A stretch of 64,000 bases of DNA from Paenibacillus endophyticus (GCF_014192395.1 NZ_JACHXW010000007.1:269828-333827); one strand, 5' to 3'. Counted from the stretch's first letter, positions 33,973 through 44,199 are shown. Notes: generated by a model from the sequence alone, not told the origin. Program-made: numbers and translations.

Positions 33973-34887
33973 CTATGGTTTCGTAAACGACTTGCGGATT
34001 GGGAAAGCAGTATCCAGCACACCAATTAAGCTAAGCGGCGGGAACAATAGCACCGGAATTGCAATAAGCACCGGCACCGCTTTATTCCAACCTCGCTGGT
34101 GAGCAAGGAAGAAGAAAAATCCGACAGCCTGAAACGCAAAAACAAAACTAAGCAAAGGTACCAGGTTCAGTAAAGCGACCGAAAAGAAAGACTCGTTCGT
34201 TGTGGATGAGAACAACTCCATTACATACGTAATTAAGTACAACACGACAAGCAGGCGCGGCAGGCGCCATTCCCTTGCGCGCGTGAATCTTGGCACCTCT
34301 GGACCGCCGCTCCATTTCACGGCTCTGCGACCTAAAAACTGCGCAATTGCGGTGATCGTAAAGGAGATCATGATAAAGGTTACCGGAATAGAATTGATCA
34401 TCGTTTGAATAACCAGCTCCGTTAGGCTGGAATCCCACTCGGTTGGCAATAAGCTTTGAGACATAAGGTCTTCAACCGACACGCGAATGAATGAGCTCAG
34501 CTCTTTGATGAGCGATAAATCCAAGATCATCTCAAGTATGAGCAGCTCCAGCATCAATTGCGCCAGAACGACAACGCCAACCGTCCGAACCACCCTCGAA
34601 GCAGGCGCTTGCTTAATATACAAGTGGCCCATCACAATGGACGGGATTAGAAAAAACAATCCGATAATAAGCGTAGCTGGACCACCGATAAAAAATGCCA
34701 GCACCCAAACGGGCAGCAGATGCAGCGCGAACGCTTTGGGCGACAAGGTCGTATAAAGCACGACATACGGCACCATAAGCAGCAGCATGGCAAAAACATT
34801 TAAGAGCGGTACTAACAGGGTCAATAATAAAAGGAGTGCCGCACAGCTCCACAGCACTGGTTTCAAGCCGGTTCTCAAACCGTTCAC
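33973..34887 (-). CDS. yybS: YybS-family membrane protein, DUF2232 (304 aa)
   Basis: Polytopic membrane protein with about eight hydrophobic segments beginning LWSCAALLLLLTLLVPLL, resembling ECF-type S components but without a known substrate. Conserved position immediately before gdpP-rplI in Bacillales supports the name. It ends with a basic cytoplasmic tail. SD AGAGGTGA precedes the ATG. It is the first gene of the yybS-gdpP-rplI-dnaB block. Confidence 0.85.
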   Translation of the reverse strand: MNGLRTGLKPVLWSCAALLLLLTLLVPLLNVFAMLLLMVPYVVLYTTLSPKAFALHLLPVWVLAFFIGGPATLIIGLFFLIPSIVMGHLYIKQAPASRVVRTVGVVVLAQLMLELLILEMILDLSLIKELSSFIRVSVEDLMSQSLLPTEWDSSLTELVIQTMINSIPVTFIMISFTITAIAQFLGRRAVKWSGGPEVPRFTRAREWRLPRLLVVLYLITYVMELFSSTTNESFFSVALLNLVPLLSFVFAFQAVGFFFFLAHQRGWNKAVPVLIAIPVLLFPPLSLIGVLDTAFPIRKSFTKP

Positions 34888-34995
34888 CTCTTGCTTTTAT
34901 AATCTGGTTTCTTACGAAACTTTTACAACTCATTATAGCATAAAAGCAAAACATATCACGCACATTCACGCCAACGCCTCGCTTCACCCGAAAAA

Positions 34996-35028
34996 ACAAA
35001 AAAGACGGAACAGTCACGCCATTCCGTC
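34996..35028 (-). terminator. Terminator of the CBS-domain gene
   Basis: Stem GACGGAA (35004-35010) / TTCCGTC (35022-35028) with a minus-strand T run. The plus side also ends in TTTTTATT, so it could work in both directions. Confidence 0.75.
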
Positions 35029-35099
35029 TCCATTTTTATTAGATTGCCCTGCTGAGCTTAAACTTAGTACCTGCGCGCCATTACAGGAACACGTATCGG

Positions 35100-35528
35100 C
35101 TATTTGTCCTGCAGCACGTTATGCTGCTCCATAATAATCTTCTGGCAGTAATCGATAATTTCGCTTCTCCGAACGATGCCGATAAACCGGTTCATATCAT
35201 CGACGACGGGCACGAAGTTTTGCAGCTTCGCAAGCGAGATCAGATCATCCATATTGGCATCGATCCGAACGGTCTTGTTGTTCATACGAAGCGGCACATC
35301 CGCAAGCCTGATCTTATTGGTATGATCCAGCGTCAGATCGGCATGATCCTTGATGTACCATAGAAGATCGCCTTCCGTCACCGTACCGGCATAACCGCCG
35401 TCATCATTAATAATAGGTACTGCCGTATAACGGTGATATTCCATGCGTTCAAGCGTCTGTCTGAGCGTCGCATCCTGCGTAAGGCATACGACCTCCTGTT
35501 TCGGCAATAAAAAGAAAGCGATATTCAT
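35100..35528 (-). CDS. CBS-domain pair protein (142 aa)
   Basis: Two CBS motifs in tandem: the first covers EVVCLTQDATLRQTLERMEY to GTVTEGDLLWYI, the second RLADVPLRMNNKTVRIDANM to GIVRRSEIIDYC. There is no other domain, so it is a free-standing adenosyl-nucleotide sensor, possibly of AMP or c-di-AMP; ligand residues cannot be assigned. The start MNIAFFLLPKQ is chosen over a longer frame because family members begin there. The SD is modest (GGAG about 13 bases upstream). It sits next to the LCP gene and has its own terminator. It is not a close match to YkuL/DarB, so that name is not used. Confidence 0.8.
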   Translation of the reverse strand: MNIAFFLLPKQEVVCLTQDATLRQTLERMEYHRYTAVPIINDDGGYAGTVTEGDLLWYIKDHADLTLDHTNKIRLADVPLRMNNKTVRIDANMDDLISLAKLQNFVPVVDDMNRFIGIVRRSEIIDYCQKIIMEQHNVLQDK

Positions 35529-35609
35529 ATTCCCCAACCACTCCGTTCCGTTTGCTGTTTCCCCTATTCCTGTTGGCCGAAGGCAGCAGACGGATCGGAG
35601 CAAGCAGAT

Positions 35610-36659
35610 CTACTGCTTGGAGGCGTCTTCGCTGCTCGAAAGCGAGCCTACCTCTTTCACCTTGTTCACTGTGTACTTATCCGGCAATATCAAGCTGGAT
35701 GCAGGCGCATCCGCATTCAACCAGCTCTTAATCATCGTCTGTACCTTCGACAAATCCTCTTCATCTGCAAAATAATACCAAGGCCCGCCATTCTTCAAAC
35801 GATGCCCGCTTCCAAGCAGAGAGTGACTGTAAATATTCCGATCCTTCGCCTGCAGCATGTTTTGGCCTAGATCGACGAGCTGCTGTGGACGCATATCCGT
35901 GCTGAAATTTTCGCCCATAATATTCATAAGTTCTGGAATTTTGGACCATTGATTCATTTGCTTTGCTTTGTCCATGAGAAGGCCCAAAAAGATTTGATGC
36001 CGTTCCGTACGGTTCATATCTCCACCTGCATCCTCACGATATCTCACGTAATTTAGCGTATCTTGACCATTATAGCTTTCTTGCCCTGCTTTGATGACGA
36101 ACTTCTCATGGTCGGCGTCATCATTAATCATGTCCTCTTCAATAGGGAGCGACATGCCGCCAAGCGTGTCTATCACATTACGGAAGCCTTCGAAGTTAAT
36201 GGAAGCATAATAATGAATCGGCGCATCTAGAAACTTTTGTACGGTGTCCATCGCCATTCCTGCTCCGCCATACGCATAAGCATGTGTAATTTTATCCTCT
36301 TTGTCCTTGCCCACGATCTCCACATACATATCCCGTGGAATCGAAACCATCAGCATATCGCCATCATTGGGACGAACAACCGTGTAGATCATCGTATCAG
36401 AGCGCCCGATTTCCTTGCCGCGCTGATCGACGCCGAGCAGAAGGACGGAGAACGGATCCTGCTTCTTATCTATTGTACTAACCGGAATGGGTTCCCGTCC
36501 ATCTATCGGTTTATAGGTTTGCTCCAGCTGCTTCTCCACATGTCCTTCCAGAAACCAATCGAATCCCAGCATAGCCAATGCCCCGCGATTGAAAAAAACA
36601 GTAACGGCAAGGATAACCACTGCGGCTGACGCTGCATACATCCATTTACGTTTATTCAT
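35610..36659 (-). CDS. LytR-CpsA-Psr (LCP) family wall glycopolymer ligase (349 aa)
   Basis: One N-terminal membrane helix (WMYAASAAVVILAVTVFF) followed by an extracytoplasmic LCP domain with LLLGVDQRGKEIGRSDTM, VSIPRDMYVEI, YASINFEGF and LNYVRYREDAGGDMNRTERHQ. These carry the arginine and aspartate residues that bind the polyprenyl phosphate. The family transfers teichoic acid or other glycopolymers from lipid carrier to peptidoglycan. It is transcribed away from the DUF4870 gene. Confidence 0.93.
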   Translation of the reverse strand: MNKRKWMYAASAAVVILAVTVFFNRGALAMLGFDWFLEGHVEKQLEQTYKPIDGREPIPVSTIDKKQDPFSVLLLGVDQRGKEIGRSDTMIYTVVRPNDGDMLMVSIPRDMYVEIVGKDKEDKITHAYAYGGAGMAMDTVQKFLDAPIHYYASINFEGFRNVIDTLGGMSLPIEEDMINDDADHEKFVIKAGQESYNGQDTLNYVRYREDAGGDMNRTERHQIFLGLLMDKAKQMNQWSKIPELMNIMGENFSTDMRPQQLVDLGQNMLQAKDRNIYSHSLLGSGHRLKNGGPWYYFADEEDLSKVQTMIKSWLNADAPASSLILPDKYTVNKVKEVGSLSSSEDASKQ

Positions 36660-36865
36660 AATATGATGACTACTCCTATCTGGTCTATTCTTTTATAATT
36701 ACGCATTCTCAGTTTAGACGATATATTGTCGAAACAGGTTACAAAACTTTTACAATGGAATCATACCAGAAATGGATATTTTTTAATAATATAAAAAGGT
36801 CTAGTCCTAACTCGCGGCGAATACAATCAGGAAAGAATATGTAAATTATAGAAAGGGTGAAAATT

Positions 36866-37222
36866 GTGGATCATCCCCCATCCTTGAAACCGGACAGCTC
36901 CTCAACCGGCCTGGACCCTAAAGTAGCGGGCTTGCTTTGCTATCTCGGCGGATTTATTACCGGCATTATATTCCTAGTTCTAGAAAAGAATAGCCGCTTC
37001 GTCAGACTTCATGCGGTGCAATCGATCGTAGTGTCGGTCGCTCTCATTGTCCTTAACCTGCTATTTGGCTTTATTCCTGTTATCGGCTGGTTGCTCGGGC
37101 TGCTGCTTGTGCCCGTCGGGTTTGTTCTGTGGATTGGCCTTATGCTGCTTACGTTGCAAGGCAAGCTTAATAAGCTTCCTGTTATTGGCGACTGGTCAGA
37201 GCAGCAAGCCAGCAAATTTTAA
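36866..37222 (+). CDS. DUF4870 small membrane protein (118 aa)
   Basis: Four hydrophobic segments, starting GLLCYLGGFITGIIFLVLE, with the family's FVRLHAVQSI motif after the second. The function is unknown; family members are small integral membrane proteins. I choose the GTG at 36866 because GAAAGGG lies eight bases upstream; a GTG nine bases earlier is part of that SD. It is monocistronic with a terminator directly downstream. It is the first plus-strand gene of an island that runs to 38805. Confidence 0.8.
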   Translation: MDHPPSLKPDSSSTGLDPKVAGLLCYLGGFITGIIFLVLEKNSRFVRLHAVQSIVVSVALIVLNLLFGFIPVIGWLLGLLLVPVGFVLWIGLMLLTLQGKLNKLPVIGDWSEQQASKF

Positions 37223-37240
37223 TTCTATCGCTTCAAAATG

Positions 37241-37266
37241 GGACGGCCTTTCGCCGTTCTTTTTTG
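37241..37266 (+). terminator. Terminator of the DUF4870 gene
   Basis: Stem GGACGGC / GCCGTTC (one mismatch) with a loop of five and TTTTTTTG following on the plus strand. Confidence 0.85.
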
Positions 37267-37409
37267 TTCTTTTAATAAGTTCAAAAGAACTACTCTTAAA
37301 ACCATTATCATACTCTCGTAATTCAAAGAAAATGTCTAATATCGATTAGCCCAACGCTCCAAATGCGCTTAATTGAACGCTTACCGCAATTTATCACCGA
37401 TTCAGAGGT

Positions 37410-37438
37410 TTGAAGAATTGGCAGAAAGTTCGTACTAT
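37410..37438 (+). promoter_or_regulatory. Sigma-A type promoter of the CNNM/HlyC gene
   Basis: TTGAAG (37410-37415), 17-base spacer, TACTAT (37433-37438), 48 bases upstream of the ATG at 37486. Confidence 0.55.
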
Positions 37439-37485
37439 TAAATGAAACCAAAAAATCGAAACAAGAAGGATCGTGAATATTTCAT

Positions 37486-38805
37486 ATGGGTATAGGACTT
37501 AATCTATTATTATTTGCTTTACTAATTGTACTCACTGCTTTTTTCGTTGCTACCGAATTTGCCATTATTAAGCTTCGGACCAGCCGAGTTGATCAATTAG
37601 TCGTTGAAGGCAAAAAAAACGCGCTTGCCGTTCAACGTGTAGTCAGTAATTTAGATGGATACCTATCGGCCTGTCAGCTCGGCATAACCATTACAGCGCT
37701 CGGACTCGGGTGGCTCGGAGAGCCAACCGTAGAAAAATTATTGCTCCCGCTATTCGAAGCTTGGCAGATCAACAGCGATATTAGTCACATTCTTTCATTT
37801 GTTATTGCCTTTATCGGCGTAACGTTTCTGCATGTGGTCATCGGCGAGCTTGCTCCGAAGAGCATTGCGATTCAGAAAGCAGAGCTTGTCAGCTTCGCCG
37901 TTGTTAAACCGATTATTCTGTTCTACAAAGTCATGTACCCATTTATTTGGCTCTTAAACGGTTCTGCGAACGCTTTAGTTCGTTTGTTCGGCTTAAAGCC
38001 AGCCAAGGAGCATGAGAATGCCCATAGTGAAGAAGAAATTCAAATTATATTAAGCGACAGCCTTGAAAGCGGCAAAATCAATACGACGGAATACGGATAT
38101 GTAAATCGCATATTTGCTTTTGATGAAATCTTGGCAAAAGAAATTATGGTTCCGCGTACCGATATGACCGTTCTATATAAAAACAATACGTTGCAGCAAA
38201 ATATGGACATTATCCGCAAGGAGCAATATACGCGCTTTCCTGTTGCTGGCGACAGCAAGGATAATATCGTTGGCATGATCAATACCAAACAGCTGTTTCT
38301 TGAGTATCAAGAGAACAAGCAAATTGATTTGCAAACCCTCATTCAGCCGGTTATGTCCGTAGCTGAGGTACTTCCAGTCAAAACATTGTTGACAAGAATG
38401 CAGCAGGAACGCGTACATTTCGCTATAGTTGTCGATGAATATGGCGGCACTTCCGGCCTAGTTACCATTGAGGATATTCTAGAGGAAATTGTCGGGGATA
38501 TCCGGGACGAATTCGATGCCGACGAACGCAAGGATATTGAGATGATCTCCGAGACGTCCTATCTCCTGGATGGGAAAGTGTCGCTTACCGAGCTTGGTGA
38601 CCTGATTGGCACGGAGCTGACTCATGAGGAAGTTGATACAGTCGGCGGTTGGCTATACAGTGAGATGGAAGAAGCAAAACCCGGCAAGAAGTTCGACTTT
38701 CATCATTTAACCTTCACGATTCGCGAGGTAAGCAAGCACCGCATCAACAAGGTAGAGCTTACGATCACTCCGCGACAGACTTTGCTTAAACCCGAAATCG
38801 GTTAA
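37486..38805 (+). CDS. Hemolysin C / CNNM-family transporter-like protein (439 aa)
   Basis: N-terminal DUF21/CNNM membrane domain with three to four helices (about 5-170) and the [21 protein letters not shown] motif. A CBS pair (about 210-335: [36 protein letters not shown]) and a C-terminal CorC/HlyC domain (350-430) follow. Relatives are implicated in Mg2+ or Co2+ efflux; the hemolysin name is historical. The CBS pair is a likely ATP-Mg sensor. The SD (AGAAGGA) is rather far from the ATG, at about 15 bases. Confidence 0.9.
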   Translation: MGIGLNLLLFALLIVLTAFFVATEFAIIKLRTSRVDQLVVEGKKNALAVQRVVSNLDGYLSACQLGITITALGLGWLGEPTVEKLLLPLFEAWQINSDISHILSFVIAFIGVTFLHVVIGELAPKSIAIQKAELVSFAVVKPIILFYKVMYPFIWLLNGSANALVRLFGLKPAKEHENAHSEEEIQIILSDSLESGKINTTEYGYVNRIFAFDEILAKEIMVPRTDMTVLYKNNTLQQNMDIIRKEQYTRFPVAGDSKDNIVGMINTKQLFLEYQENKQIDLQTLIQPVMSVAEVLPVKTLLTRMQQERVHFAIVVDEYGGTSGLVTIEDILEEIVGDIRDEFDADERKDIEMISETSYLLDGKVSLTELGDLIGTELTHEEVDTVGGWLYSEMEEAKPGKKFDFHHLTFTIREVSKHRINKVELTITPRQTLLKPEIG

Positions 38806-38812
38806 TAACAAG

Positions 38813-38860
38813 AATAAACGGCTTCACCCTCCTCTGCAAGGGAGGGTATCCGTTTATCGT
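38813..38860 (+). terminator. Large hairpin after the CNNM gene
   Basis: ATAAACGG and CCGTTTAT outer arms around ACCCTCC / GGAGGGT inner arms, directly after the stop codon. It partly resembles the repeat family seen around oriC (AGAATAAACGGC here, AAGCGTAAACGGC there). Confidence 0.5.
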
Positions 38861-38909
38861 AGAAATAGAAGAATACTTTATCGCGTGAAACATATAAAGT
38901 CTTATACTT

Positions 38910-38947
38910 AAAACAAGGCAGATGTCCGATGACATCTGCCTTGTTTT
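38910..38947. terminator. Perfect 17-bp stem, bidirectional terminator
   Basis: Arms of 17 bases running from AAAACAAGGC to GCCTTGTTTT around a CGAT loop, with flanking A and T runs on both sides. It lies between the CNNM gene and the CBO0543-type gene, both on the plus strand. Confidence 0.8.
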
Positions 38948-39010
38948 ATGCTGCATGAATATACGGACTGAGATCAAGGGCATCTTAATAAAAAAAGAAA
39001 AAGGAGAGGA

Positions 39011-39481
39011 ATGAGCATGCATATTGATATGGTCCTTAATATCATTTGTGGTTTGGTTATTCCTTGGCTCGCTGCTATTCCACTCATACGGAACAATCCG
39101 AGAATCTTAGTGCTCATTTGTCCGATTAGCGCAGTCTCTTCCTTAGTCATCAACTCGCTTGGCTTCCAGATGGGATTCTGGGATTTTACGCCGTTTATCC
39201 CGAACGACGAATCCGTCTCCGCCATGCCGCTTGACCTTGGCATCTACCCCATCCTTGGCAGCTATTTGATCATGACCATCAAGTTTCACAAAAGCAAGAC
39301 GGCGTTCATCTTGTTTTTGTTTATTTTTTTTACTACACTGCTTGAATTCATAGCCTTGCTATTCGGTAAGGTATCCTACGGAAACGGCTGGAATATCGGC
39401 TATACTTTCTTGTCCTATGTGCTGGCCTTTGGACTTGTTTATTTGTACTACAAGCTGTTAAGCCGCTTCCGTATGCTATGA
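39011..39481 (+). CDS. CBO0543-type multi-helix membrane protein (156 aa)
   Basis: Five predicted membrane helices, starting [16 protein letters not shown], with the polar loop [15 protein letters not shown] that resembles the CBO0543 family of Firmicutes; no function is known. AAGGAGAGGA lies close to the first ATG (39011); the ATG six bases later would have better spacing and is equally possible. The gene converges with the AI-2E gene and their ends overlap by six bases. Confidence 0.7.
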   Translation: MSMHIDMVLNIICGLVIPWLAAIPLIRNNPRILVLICPISAVSSLVINSLGFQMGFWDFTPFIPNDESVSAMPLDLGIYPILGSYLIMTIKFHKSKTAFILFLFIFFTTLLEFIALLFGKVSYGNGWNIGYTFLSYVLAFGLVYLYYKLLSRFRML

Positions 39482-40633
39482 CAGCTGATCCTCGCGCCGA
39501 TCTTCCTTGTACAGAGAAGAACGGCTCGTGAACCAATCGTACAAGTGAATGACAATGACCTTAAGCACCGCATAGCCAGGAACGGCTAACACGATTCCTG
39601 CCAGCCCGAACAGGTTTCCAGCCGTTAAGATGACGAATATGATCGTGATCGGATGGATCTGCAGGCTTTTGCCCATAATCTGCGGTGAGATGAATTTACC
39701 TTCAATAAGCTGAACGATCGTCCAGATGACGATCATCTTCAGCAGCATAACAGGAGAAGTGACGAGCGCTACGACCAAAGCAGGCGTAATCGCAATAGCA
39801 GGCCCGAGGTAAGGAATGACGCTCGTACAGGCTGCAACTAACGCTAGGACAAGCGAATATTCCAATCCAATAATCAAATATCCGATATACAGCAGCATGC
39901 CAATGCAGAAGCTGACGATAATCTGGCCTCTAATATAACTGCTGATCTGGCCATTCATCTCTGCCATGATACGTTTCGACTGCGGCTGCAGCTGGTTAGG
40001 CAGAAAACGGACAATCGCCTGCGGCAAATGCTTGCCATCCTTGAGGAGATAGAACAGAATGAACGGCAGCGTCACTATGGCTAGAAAAACTTCCTTGATC
40101 GCGCCTACGAATGATCCGACGCTTGACAGTGTGCCATTCAGGAGCGAGGTTGCCTGCTCTGTGATATTGCCGGATAGCTCCGATGGATTTAAGTTAAACC
40201 ATTCCTGAATCTGCATAAAGCCTGGACTGTCCATAAAGTCCTCGAAATTTTTGCGTAGCTGGTCTCCGTACTTCGGGAAATTGTTGACGAAGCTAACCGC
40301 CTGTTCATTGAGAAAAGGAATTACTGCAACGAGCAATATCGTGATAAGACCTGCCCCGACCAGGAATAACAGAATAATGGAGTAAACTCTTTTAATCCGA
40401 TTGCGCTCCAAATGATCCACGATCGGATTGAGCAAATAGTAAGCGATTCCCGCTAATATGACAGGCAAAAGCAGTGTTTTGAGCAGTACCGTAACCGGCG
40501 TAAAGATATATGATATTTTGGTAAGCACCATAATATTTAGCCCAACTAGCAGCAGCACAAGCAGAAACAAAACGAATTTGTTATTCAGAATAAACCGTTT
40601 GAACCGATCGGTTCCCGTTTTTGCATTTTCCAT
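39476..40633 (-). CDS. AI-2E family transporter (385 aa)
   Basis: Polytopic protein with about eight helices in the TqsA/YdbI/PerM pattern. Landmarks are [13 protein letters not shown], the soluble central segment, [14 protein letters not shown], and the C-terminal [17 protein letters not shown] with [15 protein letters not shown]. The family includes quorum-signal exporters and Na+/H+ antiporters; the substrate is unassigned. SD AAGGGA precedes the ATG. Confidence 0.9.
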   Translation of the reverse strand: MENAKTGTDRFKRFILNNKFVLFLLVLLLVGLNIMVLTKISYIFTPVTVLLKTLLLPVILAGIAYYLLNPIVDHLERNRIKRVYSIILLFLVGAGLITILLVAVIPFLNEQAVSFVNNFPKYGDQLRKNFEDFMDSPGFMQIQEWFNLNPSELSGNITEQATSLLNGTLSSVGSFVGAIKEVFLAIVTLPFILFYLLKDGKHLPQAIVRFLPNQLQPQSKRIMAEMNGQISSYIRGQIIVSFCIGMLLYIGYLIIGLEYSLVLALVAACTSVIPYLGPAIAITPALVVALVTSPVMLLKMIVIWTIVQLIEGKFISPQIMGKSLQIHPITIIFVILTAGNLFGLAGIVLAVPGYAVLKVIVIHLYDWFTSRSSLYKEDRREDQLS

Positions 40634-40788
40634 CTTGTAGTCCCTTTCCTTCCCATAAAGGCAATCATTTTGGTTTATTGTAGCATTACTTTAAACCAAA
40701 ACGCGAATGGGAGGCTCGATCATTCCCTTCATTACAACAAACATGGTGGCTCCATCGTCAACCGTTACCGTTACGCGTTGTCGCGGAA

Positions 40789-41949
40789 TTATCTTTTTAA
40801 TGCCTTCTCCTCTGCTGCCGCCGGAAAGATAAGCTTCAACATAGGCGGAGTCACCAGTGTTGTAATCATAATGACCATAACTACAGCTGTAAAATAATTC
40901 TGCGGCAGCAATCCGGATTCTAAACCGCTTGCCGAAATAATAAGCGCTACTTCCCCTCTCGATACCATCCCGGCACCAATCGCAAGCGACGACCGGTTAT
41001 TAAAGCCAGTCAACCTTGCACCTAATCCACCGCCGAACAGCTTTGAGAGAATAGCAACTAGGGATAGCACAATGATAAATACGAGTTGGTTGCCTAAGCC
41101 ATCGAATGTAATGCTTAACCCGATGCTAACGAAAAATACGGGAACAAAAAGCGTATATGCAATAGGCTCAACCTTCTTCTCCACTTCATGTCTGAACGTT
41201 GTTTGCGAAATGGCTATCCCAGCTGCAAATGCTCCTATAATACCCGCTACACCCATCTTCTCTGCAAAATAAGCAAAAGAAAAACAAGCGACCAACGCAC
41301 CGCTCATCAGCGCCTCCGTTACTTTAAGCTTTGCTATCAGCTTCATAAATAGCGGAATAATCCAGATGGAAACCGCAATGACAACGACAAAAAATAATGC
41401 CTTTTTACCGATTAAAGCGGGAATCGATATACTTTCCGTCGTACCCAGCAAGCTGAGCATCACTGCCAGCAGAACAACAACGACGACGTCATCTACAACC
41501 GCTGCTCCTAGAATCGTGCTGCCTTCCTTCGAATTAAGCTGATTTAGCTCCTTCAATGCCTGAACAGAGATGCTAACGGAAGTTGCACAGAGCAGCAGGG
41601 CCAAGAACAAGGATTCAGATTGCGATAATCCAAGTCCCGAAGCAACGGCATACCCGCCAATAAACGGTAAAATAATTCCTCCGATTGCTACCGCGAATGC
41701 GGATTTCCAGTTTTGGCGCAGCTGATCCAAATCCGTTTCAAGCCCCGCAATAAACATAAGCAGCAGCACGCCAATTTCCGCAAAATGGTCTATAAAATCA
41801 TCAGGCTGTATCCAGCCTAGAAAGGCCGGCCCGATAATGATGCCTACGATTAGCTTGCCCAGTACGGCTGGCTGCCCCAGCTTTACGGACAAGTGGCCGG
41901 CTGCTTTGGTCGCCACAATAATGAGCGCTAAATAAAAAATAAACTGCAT
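40789..41949 (-). CDS. CPA2-type cation/proton antiporter (386 aa)
   Basis: Twelve-helix Kef/NapA-like Na+(K+)/H+ exchanger domain. LLLMFIAGLETDLDQL, ILGAAVVDDVVVVVLLAVM with the paired aspartates of the ion site, and MVSRGEVALIISASG are the key motifs. It ends after the membrane domain, without RCK/TrkA-N or c-di-AMP-binding RCK_C domains, so any regulation must come from a separate subunit, which is not adjacent. Ion specificity is not readable. Confidence 0.9.
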   Translation of the reverse strand: MQFIFYLALIIVATKAAGHLSVKLGQPAVLGKLIVGIIIGPAFLGWIQPDDFIDHFAEIGVLLLMFIAGLETDLDQLRQNWKSAFAVAIGGIILPFIGGYAVASGLGLSQSESLFLALLLCATSVSISVQALKELNQLNSKEGSTILGAAVVDDVVVVVLLAVMLSLLGTTESISIPALIGKKALFFVVVIAVSIWIIPLFMKLIAKLKVTEALMSGALVACFSFAYFAEKMGVAGIIGAFAAGIAISQTTFRHEVEKKVEPIAYTLFVPVFFVSIGLSITFDGLGNQLVFIIVLSLVAILSKLFGGGLGARLTGFNNRSSLAIGAGMVSRGEVALIISASGLESGLLPQNYFTAVVMVIMITTLVTPPMLKLIFPAAAEEKALKR

Positions 41950-41987
41950 TCACTTACACTCCTTACTTGTTTGGCTTAGCATACAAC

Positions 41988-42050
41988 AAAAAGAGGCCCT
42001 TATGCATAAGGGCCTCTAAATAAACAAAAAGAGCCCTTGGTGACAGGCTC
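41988..42050 (-). terminator. Tandem terminators of the rpsF-ssb-rpsR operon
   Basis: First met by transcription: GAGCC / GGCTC (42031-42050) with TTTTTG. Then a perfect palindrome at 41992-42017 with arms AGAGGCCCTTATG / CATAAGGGCCTCT, followed by TTTTTG. Two stacked terminators suit a highly expressed ribosomal-protein operon. Confidence 0.85.
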
Positions 42051-42080
42051 CTCCGTTTTGGTGCATATTCACTTCACAAC

Positions 42081-42365
42081 CTATTCAGTCGTGTAAGGAA
42101 GCAATGCGATTTGACGTGAACGTTTAATTGCGATTGTAAGCAAGCGTTGGTATTTCGCGCTTGTTCCAGTCACACGACGTGGCAAGATTTTGCCGCGCTC
42201 GCTGATAAACTTTTTCAACAAATCAACATCTTTATAGTCAATTTTAGAGATTTTGTTTACAGTGAAGAAACACACTTTACGGCGTTTGTTGCGTCCGCCT
42301 TTACGTCCGCTGAACTTACGTTCTGGACGCTCGTCGCCACCGTTATCTCTTTGCTTGAAAGCCAT
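42081..42365 (-). CDS. rpsR: 30S ribosomal protein S18 (94 aa)
   Basis: Core S18 motif [21 protein letters not shown], then [12 protein letters not shown] and [22 protein letters not shown]. The N-terminus carries about 15 extra Gly/Arg-rich residues relative to B. subtilis S18. SD AGGAGG precedes the ATG. Third gene of the rpsF-ssb-rpsR operon. Confidence 0.97.
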   Translation of the reverse strand: MAFKQRDNGGDERPERKFSGRKGGRNKRRKVCFFTVNKISKIDYKDVDLLKKFISERGKILPRRVTGTSAKYQRLLTIAIKRSRQIALLPYTTE

Positions 42366-42476
42366 GATAGGTATCCTCCTTATCGTTGAAAATTGTACAA
42401 TTATACAGCTGCTCTATATTGCGATAAAGGCTGTATAACCGTTCCATCGATATGCGAAGTAGCTAGTACTCCGATA

Positions 42477-42998
42477 TCAAAATGGCAAATCATCCTCTGA
42501 TATATCAATCGGGCGTCCGTCATCCTGGAAAGGATCACGGCTGTCGTTACGTGAGTTATTGCCAGATGGCCGGTTACCGCCGCTTTGGGTAGCGTTGCCG
42601 CCGTAAGATCCGCCGCCGCTGCTTGTACCGCCGCTGTAGCTGCTTCCGCCTTCTTCGCGCGAGCCGCCGCCTTCTTTGTTGGATTCCAAGAACCGTACGT
42701 TATCAGCGATAACTTCCGTTACGTAGACGCGTTTGCCTTCGTTGTTCTCGTAATTCCGCACTTGAATGCGTCCTTCAACCGCTGTTAAGCGGCCTTTACG
42801 CAAGTAGTTGGCGCAAGTCTCGGCCAGTTGACGCCAAGTTACAACCGGAATGAAATCCGCTTCACGCTCGCCTTGACCACCGCTCGTAAACGGACGATCT
42901 ACCGCTAACGTAAATTGTGTAACCGCAACACCTGCAGGCGTATAGCGAAGCTCTGGGTCTCTCGTCAATCTACCAATTAGTATAACACGATTCAACAT
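42477..42998 (-). CDS. ssb: Single-stranded DNA-binding protein (173 aa)
   Basis: OB-fold domain (1-105) starting [20 protein letters not shown], a Gly/Ser/Asn-rich linker (115-155) and the acidic protein-interaction tip DISEDDLPF. Tetrameric ssDNA binder for replication. It lies between rpsF and rpsR as in most Firmicutes. SD GGGAGG precedes the ATG. Confidence 0.97.
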   Translation of the reverse strand: MLNRVILIGRLTRDPELRYTPAGVAVTQFTLAVDRPFTSGGQGEREADFIPVVTWRQLAETCANYLRKGRLTAVEGRIQVRNYENNEGKRVYVTEVIADNVRFLESNKEGGGSREEGGSSYSGGTSSGGGSYGGNATQSGGNRPSGNNSRNDSRDPFQDDGRPIDISEDDLPF

Positions 42999-43034
42999 CG
43001 TTTCTGACCTCCCAATCGAACAATCCAGCGTGGA

Positions 43035-43319
43035 TTAAGCGACGTCTCTGACGATCAACGAACGGATAACTTCATCCGTAATCTTCATGATGCGGTCAAG
43101 TTCATTCACAACTTCAGTCGTTGCGTTGAAATGTACCAGTATAAAATAACCATCACGAAGCTTGTTGATTTCATACGCAAGACGACGTTTTCCGCTCACA
43201 TCTTGCTTTGTGACCTCTCCGCCGTTGGAGATAATGCCATGGAATTTGTCAACGATTGCCTGCAAGGCTTCTTGCTCAACGTCTGGACGAACGATGTACA
43301 TTACTTCATATTTGCGCAT
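43035..43319 (-). CDS. rpsF: 30S ribosomal protein S6 (94 aa)
   Basis: MRKYEVMYIVRPDVEQEA, KRRLAYEINKLRDGYFIL and DEVIRSLIVR identify S6, which pairs with S18 in the platform of the small subunit. First gene of its operon with a consensus promoter about 75 bases upstream. SD GGAGGTG precedes the ATG. Confidence 0.97.
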   Translation of the reverse strand: MRKYEVMYIVRPDVEQEALQAIVDKFHGIISNGGEVTKQDVSGKRRLAYEINKLRDGYFILVHFNATTEVVNELDRIMKITDEVIRSLIVRDVA

Positions 43320-43391
43320 ATTGTTTCACCTCCTCTTGGACTAGCGGCCCCATAAATGGAGCAAGGAACGAGCTTCTGCTCGCATCTCTAT

Positions 43392-43420
43392 ATTATATCA
43401 AATCCAACTGCCTATGACAA
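43392..43420 (-). promoter_or_regulatory. Sigma-A promoter of rpsF-ssb-rpsR
   Basis: Minus-strand TTGTCA (43420-43415), 17-base spacer, TATAAT (43397-43392). A near-consensus strong promoter, as expected for this operon. Confidence 0.8.
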
Positions 43421-43569
43421 GTGATTTTAACAGTTGAGCTTGATTTGTGTTGTTATAGCCGTAATCTGCTAATTATGCAATCGCGCTTAACTGCAGATAC
43501 TATCCCAGCGGACAGATAAGAAGCATTTATTTTGCCGTACAATCAATTTGTATATGGAGGATGATCCTA

Positions 43570-43752
43570 ATGGGTGAAGGTACCATGTTCTCTCCGGGAG
43601 ACAAAGCACCGAACGACGGCACTTACATCGAGGATGGAGTGAATTCCTTTCACATGGGCATTCAAAATCCCAAAAAAGTAACCTTGAACAAAGGGCAGCG
43701 CTTCCCTGATACAAGCAACCATGAGCGTAAATGGAAGCGCATGGGCCATTAA
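43570..43752 (+). CDS. YjzC-like small protein (60 aa)
   Basis: MFSPGDKAPNDGTYIEDG and KKVTLNKGQRFPDTSNHERKW match the YjzC-like family of short Bacillales proteins (PxxGEY/NG-Y and FPxxSNHxRxW motifs). The function is unknown. The start is the ATG at 43570, with TGGAGG nine bases upstream; a longer frame would use an ATG inside the SD. Monocistronic plus-strand gene. Confidence 0.8.
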   Translation: MGEGTMFSPGDKAPNDGTYIEDGVNSFHMGIQNPKKVTLNKGQRFPDTSNHERKWKRMGH

Positions 43753-43846
43753 TTTCCATTCATCTCACTGTATAGGACTTAAACGCATTGGTTATTCTAC
43801 ATTTGACGGTGTAAGAGAGGTGTGGTTCCGTTGGACCATTCTGGCA

Positions 43847-43936
43847 ATAAGCGCAAACGACTGTACCTGCCATCAAGCGGATCAGCTCTGTTTCGCTCAT
43901 GAACAGCCTTTAGGTTAAAGCCTAAAAGCTGTTCAT
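43847..43936. repeat. Diverged copy of the oriC-proximal repeat followed by a hairpin
   Basis: 43847-43902 starts AATAAGCGCAAACGAC and ends with CTGTTTCGCTCATGAAC, the same layout as the repeats at 57661, 58641 and 60740. It runs into a hairpin (43899-43936) with arms ATGAACAGC...TTAGG and CCTAA...GCTGTTCAT. Within the gap 43753-44171 nothing else is recognised and no gene is supported. Confidence 0.5.
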
Positions 43937-44171
43937 GAAGCCTTAAGAGATTTTCTTTCACACAGAATTGAAGCGGAGGATTGTGCCAAAGACACTTGTC
44001 TCATATGCACATGCATTCGAGCATCGCTGCGATCCACCGTTCAAACGGAGATGCAGCATTGTGCTCAAAAGGAATAAATGAGGCTTTGGCTAATTTTCTC
44101 CAATTGACGAATGAAGCTTCCTCAATTGCTTGTCGTGTTTATGAATTGACTCAACCATTCAACACCGTCAA

Positions 44172-44199
44172 AAAAGAGGGCTCGCGAGAGCCCTCTTTT
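44172..44199. terminator. Bidirectional terminator after the Cdd1-type gene
   Basis: Perfect 12-base arms AAAAGAGGGCTC and GAGCCCTCTTTT with a GCGA loop, three bases beyond the stop of the minus-strand gene at 44203. Confidence 0.9.
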